NCBI RefSeq assembly: GCF_030704535.1 | Contig: NC_081818.1 | Span: 23,848,001 to 23,912,000 of the forward strand | Direction of reading: 5' to 3' | From: Vitis vinifera | Taxonomy: Eukaryota; Streptophyta; Magnoliopsida; Vitales; Vitaceae | Length of the DNA: 64,000 nucleotides | Shown: positions 27,116 to 43,713 of the stretch, one piece after another | How positions within the stretch are numbered: position 1 is the stretch's first letter | How the letters are laid out: every line of letters begins with the position of its first letter | Position numbers and translations under genes: made by a program | Notes under the pieces: generated by a model | Seen by the model: only the letters and a program-made list of their open reading frames with translations | Database searches by the model: none | What the model was told of the DNA's origin: nothing

Positions 27116-29684
27116 ATCGTTGCTTGCTTCAATTGGTTAATTTTGTGGATGAATGGCAATGCTTCTTTTGGGGCTAGAGGCGGATGAAGCACCTGTACAG
27201 TGTGACAGTGCCTGGTGGTTAAAGGATTTTGGTTCAAGATAATTAGATTACACCAGCTACTTTCTTGGTAGCATTTGAAGACTGTTTTCTTGGCATGATT
27301 GGTGGGGTGGGTGTTGCAGGGACATGAGGGACTTGTAATGTTAGGACATGATTTTGGGCATCGAGTGCTAGGTGTAGACTAATAGTTTAGCAATTTAAGC
27401 CAAGACTTTGTACATTAGAAACATCAATTGTAATAGGTTTGCCATTTTATGGTGTTAAAAGAGTAGTTTCAAAGTGGTTACTAACCAGTGTTCCAAACAG
27501 ATGATTTTCCCACCTTCAGCATTGGAAATTGTTGATTCTATGGGAGAAAGGAACAAAACAATTTTATCGTTTGTTTGTTTGTTTTAATGTTTTCCCCCAA
27601 CTTTACAGCTGATGAAAGACCCTGAACAGAGTGGTGCTTTGATCTTGCAAAAGGACAAGACTGAGTGCAAAGCTATGTGATTTGTGTGAGGTCTCACTCA
27701 CGCAACACAAGTGGCAGCAGCCTGTCAGCAACTAGATGAAAGAGTTGTCCTTAATTTCTTTGAATGGGGATGGGAAAAAGGAATATGACTAGGCATATGC
27801 ATATCAACCACAAGTAAATATCACAGAGTGAATGGTGCAGAGGAACTGATGTATATATGCTATATCCGTTTGATGGTGACGATTAGTCTAAATTCTAAAC
27901 TTCTGTTTAAAATAAAATTATCATAAAAAGGTACAAATTAAAAAATAAATCATTCTAAAAATGTCTTAAATCTTAAAATAAACTTACTTTGGACTTAAAA
28001 GGTTTTTCTTTTTTTAAGAATTTAATTGCTAGCAACCCAAGGACACAAGGCAGTATTGCAGTATAAAATCCAAACTATAAATACTTCAATCCAAGTCTAC
28101 CAAACAAGCCAACAAATAAAGCAAGAGGCACAGTATGTGCAAGTAAAATAAATGAAAGGAATACCAAATTTTCAGAATGGAAAAACTAGTATGAAGCTTT
28201 CTTTCATTTTCAAGATCTACAAATGGGCATACCAAGTTTTCGCTAGTTTTTATAACAATAAAGACTGATAGAAATACACAATCTTGAGTTAAAACTATGT
28301 GTGAAGAGGCGTGGGAGAATTTTGCTTGAACACTTGTATTCATAATCATTGTCAAATTACCACTTCTTTTTCTTTTCTTCTACCGTAAAGCCAAATGCAA
28401 CAGACCCAATTGGGCTGATGTTGCCCCACTTATAGGAATCATGAAAATAAGACTTTTAAGTTAAGAATCTTTATTGGTTATTTCATTCATCAATTTTCTT
28501 ATTTTAAGTTATGAATGAAACTAGAATTATGAGAACCATTCTATTTCCATATTACAAATCTCTTGACCTTTATATTCACAGAGAAAAAAAAGAAATTTCA
28601 AGAGAAGATTTTCTTCAAAAGCCTCTTTTTTTAGATTTTGAGAGAGAGAGTCTTCTCACATAGAAATAAAAAATTTATTTATTTATACTTTTAATGCTGA
28701 CATTTCCTAGGCAATTCTAAAATTTCTATAAATGGCTCTCTTCATTTTTCATTTATTGGATCGGGTCAGATCAATACACCCAAACCCAACTCCAACAAGG
28801 ATAAATCTGATAACCAAAATTCATTCCTACGCGTAAACCCATTAATCAAATTCATTCATATTGATTGGAAAGAAAAAACATTAATGAAACATTTATTAGA
28901 TTTAACTTCATTAATCTATAATGAAAATGAAAAGGGAAGGACTAAGTAAAACAAATGAAAGAATAAATGAATGAAGAGAATATATATTAAAAGTGGAGTT
29001 AAAGATTTGCAGGGTATTTATCTCCCCTTTCTAGTTGCCAGAGGGCTCGGGCTTAAACCCCTTTGTTCCATGGCATAGGGTTCAAGGAAATTGAATATAT
29101 GCTTATATGGAATGTTCCTAAAAAATAAAAAAAAAAAATAAGAGAAGACACAAATGAGATTTTGTAATTTTGTTCCTAATATTTTTATTCCAATTTTCAT
29201 TTATTATTGTACTTGAATTACTTAATGGAAATGAAAACAAAAATTTAAAATTTACTATGATTTATGTCTTTTTTTCCTATTCTTTTAATATTCCTACATG
29301 AGAGCTTAAATGGCTAAAAGATGAATGAATTGGGTGGATGTCCAAATCAAGAACACTTTCCTCAAATATCAAATGCAAGTAACGGATCTATTTGTAATTA
29401 TATTCTAAAGAGCAAATGCAAAATGCTGCATACTCTATCCATAATGGTGGGTCAATATTCAGAAGCTGCACAGAAGCATAATTGAGGGGACCCATGCCCA
29501 CTGGCCGACACAATATGTTGACATTTTGTTCCACCAAAGAGCCCCAAGGACAGCAATAGCTTTAGAGCCACTGGTGAACATGAGCCTGTCAAATTTCACT
29601 TGTTTGCCTTGAAACAAATGATGCAGCCAAGTCACAATGGCATCATCCTAAACCAGAGGTTTTGTTAGCAACATAATCCATTAA

Positions 29685-29704
29685 CAGAGAGAGAGAGAGA
29701 GAGA
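29685..29704. repeat. GA microsatellite
   Basis: About ten uninterrupted GA units in the spacer between RIK and EXO70E. Confidence 0.85.
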
Positions 29705-29777
29705 TCTCTGCCTCTCCAGTAAATGATAAAAAGGTCCTTTGCTTTTGGGGCTACTTGCATTCAAGTTGGACAAAGGC

Positions 29778-30038
29778 CTATTGTCTTTTAGCTTTTTGCC
29801 CATTCCTAATTCCTTGAATGTGGGTAGAAGGAGAGTCTTTCACTTTCAAGACAATTCTCACCTCAGAAAGTAATGGACTGCCTGAACTTGGGCAGCATAT
29901 CCATGGAGCTGGTGGATCTATATCATTACCATCATACCCGTATGCCAACGGTTTCCAGATATTATTCCCATGTTCTAAATTTTCAGAGGCCACTCCAGCA
30001 TATAATGAATATATAGATGCAAGCCAAGGTACCAGCAA
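29778..30038 (-). other. Unassigned open frame downstream of EXO70E
   Basis: This minus-strand frame of 86 codons has balanced composition, with segments such as YGYDGNDIDPPAPWICC and SEVRIVLKVKDSPSTHIQ. I do not recognise a family. It starts about 200 bases after the EXO70E stop. It could be an unrelated exon, a relic of a gene, or part of a spliced EXO70E 3' UTR (a donor-like TTTAG/GTATTC lies near 30170 on the minus strand). Coding status is unproven. Confidence 0.2.
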
Positions 30039-30240
30039 AATTCTAGCAATTTCTGGTCATAGAAGCGCACTTTACATTGTCACAATAAATAGAATATGTA
30101 GAAATCAACAATGAAATTTCAATCATAGAGAATACAGCTATAGGAAATACGAGAACTTGCTGAGTGAATACCTAAATTTAGTACTCTTCGTGGTTAAGGA
30201 AGGCAGTGGATAAGAATAGCCATTCCGACTGATTCTGGTA

Positions 30241-32199
30241 TCACCTCCTGTGGGTATTTGGCAGTGATTTTGGAGATCCCTCAAAGAGATCCAAGAGGAA
30301 GTTCTGTAGATCATCAGGACTGTACTTTATGTGCTTGTCACTGATATGAGGGTTATGTCTTCCCACAAATGTCCGATAAGCCTGGACTACTTTGAGGGAC
30401 GTTGAGATTTGTAACTCGTCTCGAAGCTGACTGTCTGGGATCAGCCATGCTGTCTGGGATTTGTAGAGCTCCTCAAAAGCAACATTAAAGCTCCGGAGCC
30501 TATCCTTCAAAACAGTTTTCGATGGAGAATTCGAATTGGAGTTCTGAATCCCTTCCTCCTTGAGTAAAAGCAAGATTGAACTCCAAGAAGCTCTCTCATA
30601 GTTCATTGCATGCTGTTGGAATTTCCAGTTATGCTTGCGAATCCATTCATCCCCAAAAACATCCCTGAGTTCAGAATTCTTAACCTTTTCAGTCATGTAG
30701 TGAATGTTGTTCATCAAGAACAGGTGTTGTAAAGCAACATCCCTGTACAACTTGGACTTATCCTCAAGGTTGCATTCAAGAACTGAAATCAGTGCCCGGA
30801 AGTGGAGACCCGTTGGAGTACTGCAAGAAGAGCTTCCACTTTTGTTCTCCTCTTCTGTAACTGGACTTGTGTTGGATGACAATGAACCAGGATCTGCTCT
30901 GTCATGGTCCTCGAATAGCAAATTAATGGTATTACTGTAATCGGTAAGAATCTTGATGTAGTTCATGACATACCTAGTCAGTGGGTGGATTCCACCCCCT
31001 GCAAAAGGATTTGTTGATGTGTTTGATGCAATGGCATTCTCAAATTCAAGAAAGGTTGCCCTCACACAGTCACCCAATCCCCCTAGAACCTCACGACACT
31101 CGGTTCTAACAGAAGAACCTATATCCTCCTGGTATATACCATCAATATCTGGAAGAAGATCTGCTAGCACCTCATACATGTCGAGTATGCGCATCAATTT
31201 TTCTGGTTTGTGGGGACCAATAACTATGGCCTCACCAAAATTCAGCAGCTGAAAAATTGAAGCCCGTGATGCCTCCACAAAACAAGCTGAACTAACTGAT
31301 CCAACCTCCCCAAAAACTTGGTCACTTAGCCATTTCTCGCTAGCAAGATAGACGCGCACAAATATCTTCATAGCCCGAACCCATCTCCTAATCTTGGAAT
31401 TCAAGCCTGCCCACTCCATCTTAAGGACATCCTCAATGCTCAACTTCTCCATTTCAAGAATGGAGAGGCACTCATCCAAGGCATCCTTGCGGACACTTAT
31501 ATAGGCCTGAGAGCATTCCTGATCATAATTTGAACTTAACATTAAATTTGCTATGGATTTGAGGTCAGGAATCACTTCTGGATGGACCAAGTGAATGATG
31601 TAGTCCTCAGAACTTCTGCTAATACTATCAGTCTGAAGGGAGTCCTCAACTGGGTCATCCTCAAAAGATATGATTGAGCCCTCGTCCACCACATCCTCAT
31701 CATTAGAACGAAAAGACATGTGTTCAGGCTCAAAGGGTTGCCGATTCTGAAAAAGCAAGTATCTGAACTCTTCCTCAAGCCTTGCCATTGCTGTCTGTAA
31801 AACATCATAAGCTCTCCGTAGGAGCTCATCCCCTTCACTATCTTTGTTCAAACACAAGCTTTCCAAGACTTCCGTCAATTTTCTCACTTCCTCAACAGCC
31901 TTCAGATACTCAGCAGCTTCCTCAGGGCCTGAATCCCATACCATACACTGATCAGCTTCCCAACTCATCACCTTGTCCTGTGCAGCAACAAGCCGGTCTT
32001 CAATTTCATTTACCCCCTCACTCTTGTTTTCATCGGCTATGGTTATGGTCGACAACTGGGTACCAAGATCCACCAAAATCTTCCTCACATCATCAGTAAG
32101 GTTCTTATTAGACCCCAACGCCTTCACTATGTGCTGTGCTGCAGCAATCAAGTTTTCCTCCCCTTCCAACCCCGGAGCTACAGATTTACAATCCCCCAT
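30241..32199 (-). CDS. EXO70E: Exocyst subunit EXO70, E clade
   Basis: EXO70 binds membrane phosphoinositides and Rho-type regulators and helps the exocyst tether secretory vesicles at the plasma membrane. EXO70E2 in Arabidopsis marks the EXPO compartment of unconventional secretion. This is a single uninterrupted coding exon of 652 residues, normal for plant EXO70s, which are often intronless. N-terminal helices (AAAQHIVKALGSNKNLTDD) lead to an acidic stretch (DEDVVDEGSIISFEDD) and then the C-terminal EXO70 domain from about residue 270, with GGIHPLTRYVMNYI, VFGDEWIRKHNWKF and the tail YSPDDLQNFLLDLFEGSP. E clade is preferred because the middle region matches my memory of EXO70E2 and because EXO70E1 is the immediate neighbour of RIK in Arabidopsis. 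The leader appears to contain an intron (32202-32809). Confidence 0.92.
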   Translation of the reverse strand: MGDCKSVAPGLEGEENLIAAAQHIVKALGSNKNLTDDVRKILVDLGTQLSTITIADENKSEGVNEIEDRLVAAQDKVMSWEADQCMVWDSGPEEAAEYLKAVEEVRKLTEVLESLCLNKDSEGDELLRRAYDVLQTAMARLEEEFRYLLFQNRQPFEPEHMSFRSNDEDVVDEGSIISFEDDPVEDSLQTDSISRSSEDYIIHLVHPEVIPDLKSIANLMLSSNYDQECSQAYISVRKDALDECLSILEMEKLSIEDVLKMEWAGLNSKIRRWVRAMKIFVRVYLASEKWLSDQVFGEVGSVSSACFVEASRASIFQLLNFGEAIVIGPHKPEKLMRILDMYEVLADLLPDIDGIYQEDIGSSVRTECREVLGGLGDCVRATFLEFENAIASNTSTNPFAGGGIHPLTRYVMNYIKILTDYSNTINLLFEDHDRADPGSLSSNTSPVTEEENKSGSSSCSTPTGLHFRALISVLECNLEDKSKLYRDVALQHLFLMNNIHYMTEKVKNSELRDVFGDEWIRKHNWKFQQHAMNYERASWSSILLLLKEEGIQNSNSNSPSKTVLKDRLRSFNVAFEELYKSQTAWLIPDSQLRDELQISTSLKVVQAYRTFVGRHNPHISDKHIKYSPDDLQNFLLDLFEGSPKSLPNTHRR

Positions 32200-32201
32200 A
32201 G

Positions 32202-32809
32202 CTATAGAGCAGGACCAACAGAGACTTCAAAAATTAGCAATTCTCAACCAACAACACTTAGATTTGAGCCCCAAACTCTCCAGAAGCTCTTACCACCGCA
32301 GATCAAACCCTAAATTTCCCAAAAACCAGAAATCAAAACTAAAATTCCCCTCTCAATTATCCAAAAATTTATGCATATGCAGCCAAAATAAAACAGCTAC
32401 AAATAAGTTTTCAGCAATTTCCAACAAACAAAATATCTCAAAACCCTCTTCAAAAAAAAGAAAAGAAAAGAAAAGGGATGCCATCACATAAGCACATCAA
32501 CTCAAAAAATGCACAAGAATGATTATCAACAACATCAAAGATAGGGTACAATCAAATAACTCAATTTCAATTTCAATTTCAATTTCATCAAATGAACACA
32601 CACAACATGCATATTTCCTACATGGGTATCTCACCAATTTTCCTGAATAACAACCAAAAGGAGCTAAAGACAAGCAAATCTTCAAAGAAAAAGCTCAGGC
32701 TCTCAGCAGGGACTTCATCAACTAGATCCATAGGCATTCACCCTATACTGATAGAAACTATAGGGATCAAATAATAGCAATGAAGAAGAGAGAGAAAGGA
32801 GATACTGAC
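32202..32809 (-). other. Predicted 5'-leader intron of EXO70E
   Basis: On the minus strand the segment starts with a donor, ACAG/GTCAGTATC, and ends with a pyrimidine-rich CTCTATAG two bases before the ATG. A short leader exon upstream (32810 to about 32870) would carry the transcription start. Inferred from splice signals only. Confidence 0.45.
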
Positions 32810-33030
32810 CTGTACTTGTAGAGAGTTTTGGAAACAAAATACAATAATGTACGTCGGGTGTGGATACTCCTCTGCCCTGCAACTTTTCTAAATATCTTTA
32901 TCATCATCTTCCACTCGTTCGTGGCTTTGACCTTCTTGGTCTACGCCGAACAACTTTAAAAAATTAAGAAAACTTTTTTGAATTACCAAACTGGTCGCTA
33001 CTTCTTAGGCAAATTACCCAATTGCCATTT

Positions 33031-33032
33031 CT

Positions 33033-33065
<33 letters not shown>
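33031..33065. repeat. TC microsatellite
   Basis: A CT/TC run of about 14 units upstream of EXO70E, reading as GA on the transcribed strand. GA/CT runs are common in plant core promoters, but this one is about 160 bases from the predicted leader. Confidence 0.85.
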
Positions 33066-33066
<1 letters not shown>

Positions 33067-33099
33067 TATTTATTAATATAATCTAATTAAATTTTTATC

Positions 33100-34862
33100 A
33101 ATTTTTTAAAAAAAAAATTATTCTAAATTCTATGATTATGTACAAAAGTTAGGTAAAGGTTGAATTTATCTAACTTTGATCTAGTTATAATTAAATCCAA
33201 ACAGATACAATGATCACTTTCTTTTTTGAATTTGCCATATAAAATATAGTTTCATAATGAACATCTAGAAAAAAATGGGCCCACCCTAACGACAATATTA
33301 TAGAGAGTCGTGTCAAATTTTCAAATCTATAGTTTTGGACAGTCAAAATATCATTTTTCAACCTGAAAGGTGATATGGTTAATTGTGTACCTGAAAAATT
33401 AAGTTATGAGATCAAAGTTAGTACATGAATTTAATAATGTTTGCTTGAGTCATGGCTATGAGTCAGTCCATTGCTACCTCTTTTCAAGATTTCTTTGAAA
33501 TTCTAAAGCTTAAGTGCTTAAGTCCTCAATATTAGAATTCGAGTGTAGCACTATCATGAGTACTTCAATCATATATCAACGAAAAAAAATTCTTTGATTT
33601 AATCATTAAAATCATTGAATTTCAAGCTAAGTAGAAAAAGGTATACAAGAATATACGGGACAACAAAGAATTGGAGGTTTGAAGTTCTATATATATGTTT
33701 GTCTAAAATCTTTGGTTCTAGATTTTGTAGTCACTAAGGTGGTATTCGTTTTTTGATTGAATAGAAAAAGTTAAGATAGTATTTGTTTTTTTGACTTTTT
33801 GCTGAAAATAATTTATTTTCAAAATTTAGGTTGTTTGTTTTTCTATTTTTTCATAACTTATTATAAACTTTTTATTAAACAAAAAAAGTCAAAATATATA
33901 GCTTTTTCTAAATAAAACAAATAACATATTAATTTTTCTTTACATTTTAATAATTAATATAAATAAAATACTACAAAAACCAAAAACCTAATATTTAATA
34001 CTATTAAGTATTAAAATTCTATTTAGAATTAAATAAAAAAACAAATACCACCTAAATATTTTTTACCTTTTCTATTCAATTAAAAGTAATTCATTGATAT
34101 CAACTAATATAATTAAACTAAACTTATTGATAACAAGTTTATTTTAGTTATGTTAGTTAACATCAAAAGGGTATTTTTAATTGAATAAAAAAAATCAAAT
34201 ATTTTAAATCTTTCTACCAGCCAAAAAACAAACACCTCTATTAGTGGAGATGACCACCCATTAATTTATTTCATGCCATCACTCACATTTTACCAAAAAT
34301 GGTGGCAATACGGTGGAAAGCGATACACATGGCATAAATATTGAGATTGTGACAACTCATGTGGGGTGGGAGTTGTTGGTGGGTGTGCAATTTCAATGGC
34401 CACTTAAGGATAAGAAGATTCTAATGTTGCCTAACTTTATCAATTGGTCAAACCCACAATGTCTCATTTGTCTTTGGATTAGTTGAATTAATAATCTAAT
34501 TGGATGCAGTATAAAAGTTTAACCTAATCTATGTGGGAGCTTTAGGAGGAGGAGCTTTAACCAATAGGAGACATTAATTAGCATTTTTTTTTTGAATTTT
34601 TCCTTTTTGATTATTCCCACAACTCAAGACAGCCAAACTATGATACACAATTTACAAACAAAATGAACCTTCTCCATTAATTCCATTTGTTAAATTTCTT
34701 CTATGGCATAAAACCAATCCCTCTCTTCTTTTTTTTTTTTTTTGGGTTGAATGATCGAAGAAAGACACAACTCTTACTTACCTAAGAGCAACAACAATAA
34801 ATAAAAGAAGAAAGAAAGAAAGGAAAAACATTGGTATAGTGGGGGACACAGACATTATGTTA
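33100..34862. other. AT-rich spacer between EXO70E and SCPL25
   Basis: No gene is supportable. The spacer contains a fold-back-rich block (33737-34237) that looks like a MITE. The last 100 bases before 34863 should be the 3' UTR of SCPL25. Confidence 0.5.
33737..34237. mobile_element. Candidate MITE with inverted ends and an internal inverted copy
   Basis: The left end AGGTGGTATTCGTTTTTTG is matched in inverse by AAAAAACAAATACCACCT (ending at 34053) and more loosely by CAAAAAACAAACACCT (ending at 34237). The interior also repeats TTGAATAG/CTATTCAA in both orientations. This is the pattern of short AT-rich hAT-like MITEs, possibly one inserted beside another. I see no clear 8-bp target duplication, so the family and exact borders are uncertain. 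Confidence 0.45.
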
Positions 34863-38132
<3,270 letters not shown>

Positions 38133-40884
38133 TCATGCTTCTGGTTATTGGGCAGTGAAGGGTAATGTTGGAATTGGAGTGCAACATCACAGAGGAGCAC
38201 CCACCCATACTGAGAGCCAATGGGATTTTTCGCTCTGGAATTTGGCTTTAAAAATAAGAGGGGAGGAAAGGGGAATCACATGGTTTTCGCACGCTCATGA
38301 GACAGTCCCTTGAATCCTCCATTAATTCCTCCTGTATTCATATAAGAGACTTTGACTCCCTTTTTCCTCATTGTCTTTATCCACTCCTACTCCCATTTTT
38401 ATTTTCTATTTTTATTTTTTCTGTTTTCCCTTTTCCTCCATCCTTGTTCCTTTGTGTTTTGTTTTGCTAACTTGATGATTATGGTCTGTTTTATAAAGTG
38501 AAAAAGCTATTCTATCCTTTTCTCTCTTCTGTTACACTTTGTCACATAGTGTGGCTAAGAAGTTCCACCATATTCTATACAATTATCATTCCATGCTTGA
38601 TTTTGCTGCTTCCCCATCATACACTTTTCCTCGGATTCATTGCAGTTTTCCTTTCCGGTGGAATCAACAAAAAATTAGAACTCACCCTTTTGAGTATGAA
38701 AAGCTGCATATTCAAATAAAGAAAACACAGTCCTTAGATTTGCAGCTTACATAATTCTCTTCATAAAGTACAATACATTAACCCACTCTCTCAAATTCCC
38801 ATGTGAAAATGTGTTGAAAATTATGATATTCCCACTTAAATTAAGTTGTGGGCATTGTAATAGAATGGACTAGAATCTCCCCATCTTACTTCAAACCACC
38901 ATACATATATTATGCATAAGAGTTTGAGAAGATGAAAAGAAGAAGTTGTTGAGTTTTAGGATAAGCAAATTGCATAAAAAGTAAGGAGAGAAGGTAGAAG
39001 AAGGTGTGTCTTTACGTGCACGCGAGGTGGGTGTGAATGAATTCTAAAAATAGGAAGAGGGGCGGTGTTGGAATGGTGATGATAGCCATGATGAAGCCTC
39101 TTTTGGAGCTGCACTGCTCACTGCTCATTGCTCATTTCCTCTTCTCTAATAAAAACACTCCCAGTGTCACCAGCCTCAACCTTCATTATTTTTATTCCTT
39201 TCTAAATTTAGGGTTTCTGCTGTTGAGTACCATCATAGGCTTCCCCACCTTCCATTTTCCATACTCATTTCTTCCTCCTTTTACAAACTTTGGCATCTTT
39301 TCTGAATTTCCCCATCTGCTTTGCAACATCCTGTATATGGAAGTTTCCAGTCTTAAAATTTCCTGGCTTTGATCCAAACTTAAACCCACACTAAGCTCCT
39401 TAATTGGTGTAAGACTCTGGCATTCTGTAGTTTCAAGTTTCAACTTAAAAGAGGATAAAAGAAACAGATATAACATATTGGATTAATGAATTTGGGCCAG
39501 GTTGCAGACTTGCAGAATGAAAAATAAATTGGCTTCTGTTATAATTTATAAATAAAGACTGATAAAGAAAAAGGAGTTGTGTGTGTCTTAAAAAATACAG
39601 ATAGATGTGTCCCCAGCTCATTGGTCCCAATGGATCATATACCAAAGAGGACATGCCATGTGTGTCTTTGGTTCATAGGCATCAATTTAGTTTGACTTCC
39701 AACATGTGCAGGCAGTATGACTGAAAAGGGTTACTCTTATTTTATTTTATTTCTTTTTAATTGTGTTTAAAAAAAAAAAATAGAAAAGACAAAGTATATA
39801 TATAGATGCAGTGTAGAGTAGAGTAGCTGTAGAAAACTAGAAGTAATAATGGTATTTATTACACAATAGAGAAGATGATAGAGGAGAGAGCAGAGAGTAG
39901 TTGGAAGGAGTGGCATTGAAGATGGACCTGAAAGCTCTCTACTCCCAGTAGTTAATAGTTATTGAAGAGAGAGTCAGCCTCACCCACTTACTACAAGATT
40001 GAAAGAAAACGAAAAAAAAGGAAAGGTGTGTCACTTTCTCTTAGTCAATGCTTCCAAAACCTTGAAATGCTGGATTTGTGGCCCAGCTTTCTTCACATAT
40101 AGGCCACTGGCCACCCTCCAGTCCTCTTCACAACCCTTTCTTCTGCTTAACAAATTGATGAGATGGTAAATTTTTCCCTTCCCTTTTTCCTTTTGAGTTA
40201 ATGTATGGGAGCAGGTGCCACCCAATTGACTGGCCTTTCATTTAATGGATTTTTTTGCCCCATTTGAATACAAATTATTGAAGTGGGTCTCAGCCAACTC
40301 CCTGCACCTTTGATTTCTCTACCCTTCTTCCTTTCCCATCACTTCTTATATTTATATTTTCTTTTCCCAGGGAAATCTCTTGCTTCTGCCCTTTACTCAC
40401 TCAAAAGGTTCGGATCTCTGAATTCTCCAGCTCTCACCCCATCAGGGTTGACCAGTGGGCCTTTCTTAATGCCAGCCAACAAGGGTTAAACCGATTTCAA
40501 ATGGTATTAAAAAAATGTTCTAAGTCATAATCACATATTCCAAATCTTCTCAATCCATTTTTGTATCTTTGTGTTTGAATTAAGAAGTGGACATGCCAAC
40601 TATTATGTCATAATGTTGATGGAAAGATGATAAGAGTGATAATTATTGACTAATCCCTAACATTTAATTATCAAATGAGACTGCTAAACCAAGGTGCAGT
40701 TACGGCATGAGGTTAATTGAGCCAATAATGACAAAAGGAGAAGAAAAAGAACCCCATGAGGGAATGGTCGGTCCAAGTGATGGGACATGATGTTAGGGCT
40801 AACCTACTCATATCTGTAGGTTAAGAATCTTAAAAACAAACCTTTATCGGCCATAGCCCATAGGTACTATGTCGGCAACAACAT

Positions 40885-40922
40885 ACATGATACATGACAC
40901 ATGATACATGAATCATGATACA
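40885..40922. repeat. Short tandem array of CATGATACA-like units
   Basis: Four imperfect copies of CATGATACAT or close variants in a row. Confidence 0.7.
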
Positions 40923-41671
40923 TCTCACCTGTAAATTTTTTCCTAGCTACCAGTTTAGACTTCTTCCAAGTTCATTATTCAAGTTTCAAACCATTAATAG
41001 TTGTTCCATTATTTTTCAAACTTTCCTTTTTTTTTTTTCCCACTATGATATCAATTCAAGCAGTCAAACTAAAAAATTATTGTGTGGGGTTGTCATCAAT
41101 TCAGGCAATCATAGTATCATTGATCTTTGGACAAGTAAAGAAGGCATGGGAAACTCAATTCTTATTACTCCATTTAATCAGTTGACTATACCACAAAGTT
41201 TTTGAATAATTTTCAATATAAAAGCATATATAATTTTTTAAAAAGCCCAAGCAATGACTAGGCCACAATGTTTCTTGGCAAAGATGGTGGTGAAAAGGGA
41301 AAAATTATAAATTTCTCCTACAAATAAGGCATTAATTATAGTCTATCTTATCAAGAGTGACTAGAAAATTGAGCATTATTCATCAGTATCCTTCCAGATT
41401 TGGCTCTATTACTTCCCTTGACCAAAGCTTGGAGTTTACTTCACAACTACCAGATGGGTCACGCAGCAGTGGCTAGATCCTTATTACATTAGCATCCAAA
41501 GCAACCCTTCAATGATTTTGGAGGCATTGCTTTAATTTGGTGATAAAATATATTAAATGATGTGGGATGGGAACTCAACCTGAAATAATTTGACACACAA
41601 ATCATTGTGCTTTGCCACTTTCATCACCCCAAAAAATATCTATCAGGAGCTTCACTTCCAATGCCAAAAGA

Positions 41672-41680
<9 letters not shown>

Positions 41681-41709
<29 letters not shown>
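41681..41709. repeat. AT microsatellite
   Basis: Fourteen or so uninterrupted TA units following a CACACA stretch. Confidence 0.9.
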
Positions 41710-41712
<3 letters not shown>

Positions 41713-43713
41713 TAATTGGATGAGACCAAACCCTAAATTTGAGTTCAACCCAATTTACAAGAGAGTAGAATATTTCATGGGGTATGAAAGAAACAAAACC
41801 TATCTCTTATATAGGGGGCTGTAAGATAACAAAAGAAAAGATGAGTTGGGTACAAAAGGGAATGATATTATGTTGAAAGAGATGAACCCCACCACATGAA
41901 TGATAGTCCTGGAAGTCAATGAAACTGGGCACCTCTTTGCTTGTAGTCCAAGAAGGATGGGGTCCTTTGCTTTGGAAATATCTCCCTCTCCCCTGAAATC
42001 ATGGGTTTGCTGGGGTCATAGTCATACCTTCACGTTATAAAGTATGTAATCTAAATATGATGGCGGTTGGTGTCATGTTTCTTAATCACAATACTTGGGT
42101 ATCAAGGAAGAACAGTTGATGAATGATATATTATCATGTATTGGGCTGATCCCAATCAAATCATTTTATAAAGACCCCCCTCGTGGGTTCTCTTAAATTT
42201 CATATTCTCTTTCATCTTTTAGTTAGGGTTGATGGAAATTAAATCCCAGAGATTTGATGGGATGATTGCATGCCTTATTAGTATGGATGCAGTGTAGAAA
42301 GTAGAAAGTGTTAGCTGTCATGAACTGAATTCTGATGAAAGCAGCATCTTCCAATGAAATGACAATGTGATCATTTTCAGTGGCTTTCAACAGCCAGGTT
42401 GATCAAATTTGTAGTCTAGATTTAGGTGCTTTGGAGTTGGGACTACTAAAAATGAGGATAATTGGCAGATTTGTAGCCTCTAGGGTGTGTCTTTGGGTGT
42501 TGAAAGTTTGAAACAGGTCTGAGCTGGGAGCCCATGACAAGATCCTTATCTTAAGCTCAATGTCTTAGCAGAAGCTCAATAAATGGTAATGGGAAATGAG
42601 GTTCTTTCTTAGTATTCTTACCAATCCTTGAACTAGGACCAAGTTGATATTTCTTGGAGCTATCTGAAGACTCAATTTCCAAATGGTTTCACATATTTGA
42701 CCATTCCTTTGAATACTTTTAATATCGTAATGCACAAATATGAACTTAATTTGGAATGGATTCGAAGCAAATGTTTGTACAACTTTAACTTATTTGGAAT
42801 CTAATTTAATATTTTTATATTATCTTATATGAGAATATTAATTTTATTTTTTTATGTTTTTAAAAAAAATATTAAATTATAATTATATCATTACTTTTTT
42901 TTTTCTTTATAAATAATTTTTTTTTTTACCTTTTCCCATATTTTTTAAAGAATTTATTTATTATTTAAAATTTGGTACAAATATATATATAAAAAATTGT
43001 TTTTAAAAAGTACTGTGGATGGATTTTGAACATAATCTAATCTACCCAATCAAAATGAAATAAATCCAATTGATTTTTAAAAAAATGAGATTAGGTTAGA
43101 TTTGAGTTAAGCACCTGAAATAAAAAAAATTGGGTTCAATTTGACCATTAATTTAAAGATTATTTGATTAAAAGAGTCATTGAAAACCCAATTTTGGAAA
43201 TTTAACCATTTATCATTTTTTGGTTTCATTTTGACAAAAATGATCATATTATGTTATTGTAAAAATACCTCACATATTATAAATACTTGAAATAGTTAAG
43301 GATATTTATACCAAAAATGGGTTACTCTTTGAATAAAAATATGGGAAGGGATAAATTTACAAATATTGGAAATATTTTGTCCATTTTAATTAATTATTTC
43401 TTAATTTAACTTGATTAAATTATAATTCTTAATCTCTCTCTTTTTTTTTTTTTAATTTGAAGAGTAATTTATTTTTTATATAAATATCCTTTAATATTTT
43501 CATTATTTATATATGTGTTTTGAAAGAAAATATTAATTTTTTTTTTTAAAAAAAATGAGTACATTCTTGTTCAAAATAGGTAATTTTTTTGGATGAAAAA
43601 AGTGGGAGATTAGATTTGTAATTTCATATTTATTTTGTGACTCTCAAGTGGTTATCATAGAACGGGTGATTCCATCCCTTTTAATCAAACAACCCAATAT
43701 TTTGTGGGCATGA

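Larger units (their letters stand above)
27480..30240. other. Spacer between RIK and EXO70E
   Basis: The RIK 3' UTR probably runs to about 27450-27500. The rest is AT-rich, with a GA microsatellite at 29685-29704. An 86-codon minus frame (29778-30038) looks more protein-like than its surroundings and is listed separately. The EXO70E 3' UTR should begin at 30240 and run leftwards. Confidence 0.5.

Noticed and set aside
38498-40489. Several 70-110 codon frames in the SCPL25 upstream spacer
   Set aside because: Phe/Leu/Ser-rich translations of pyrimidine-rich DNA with no motifs.
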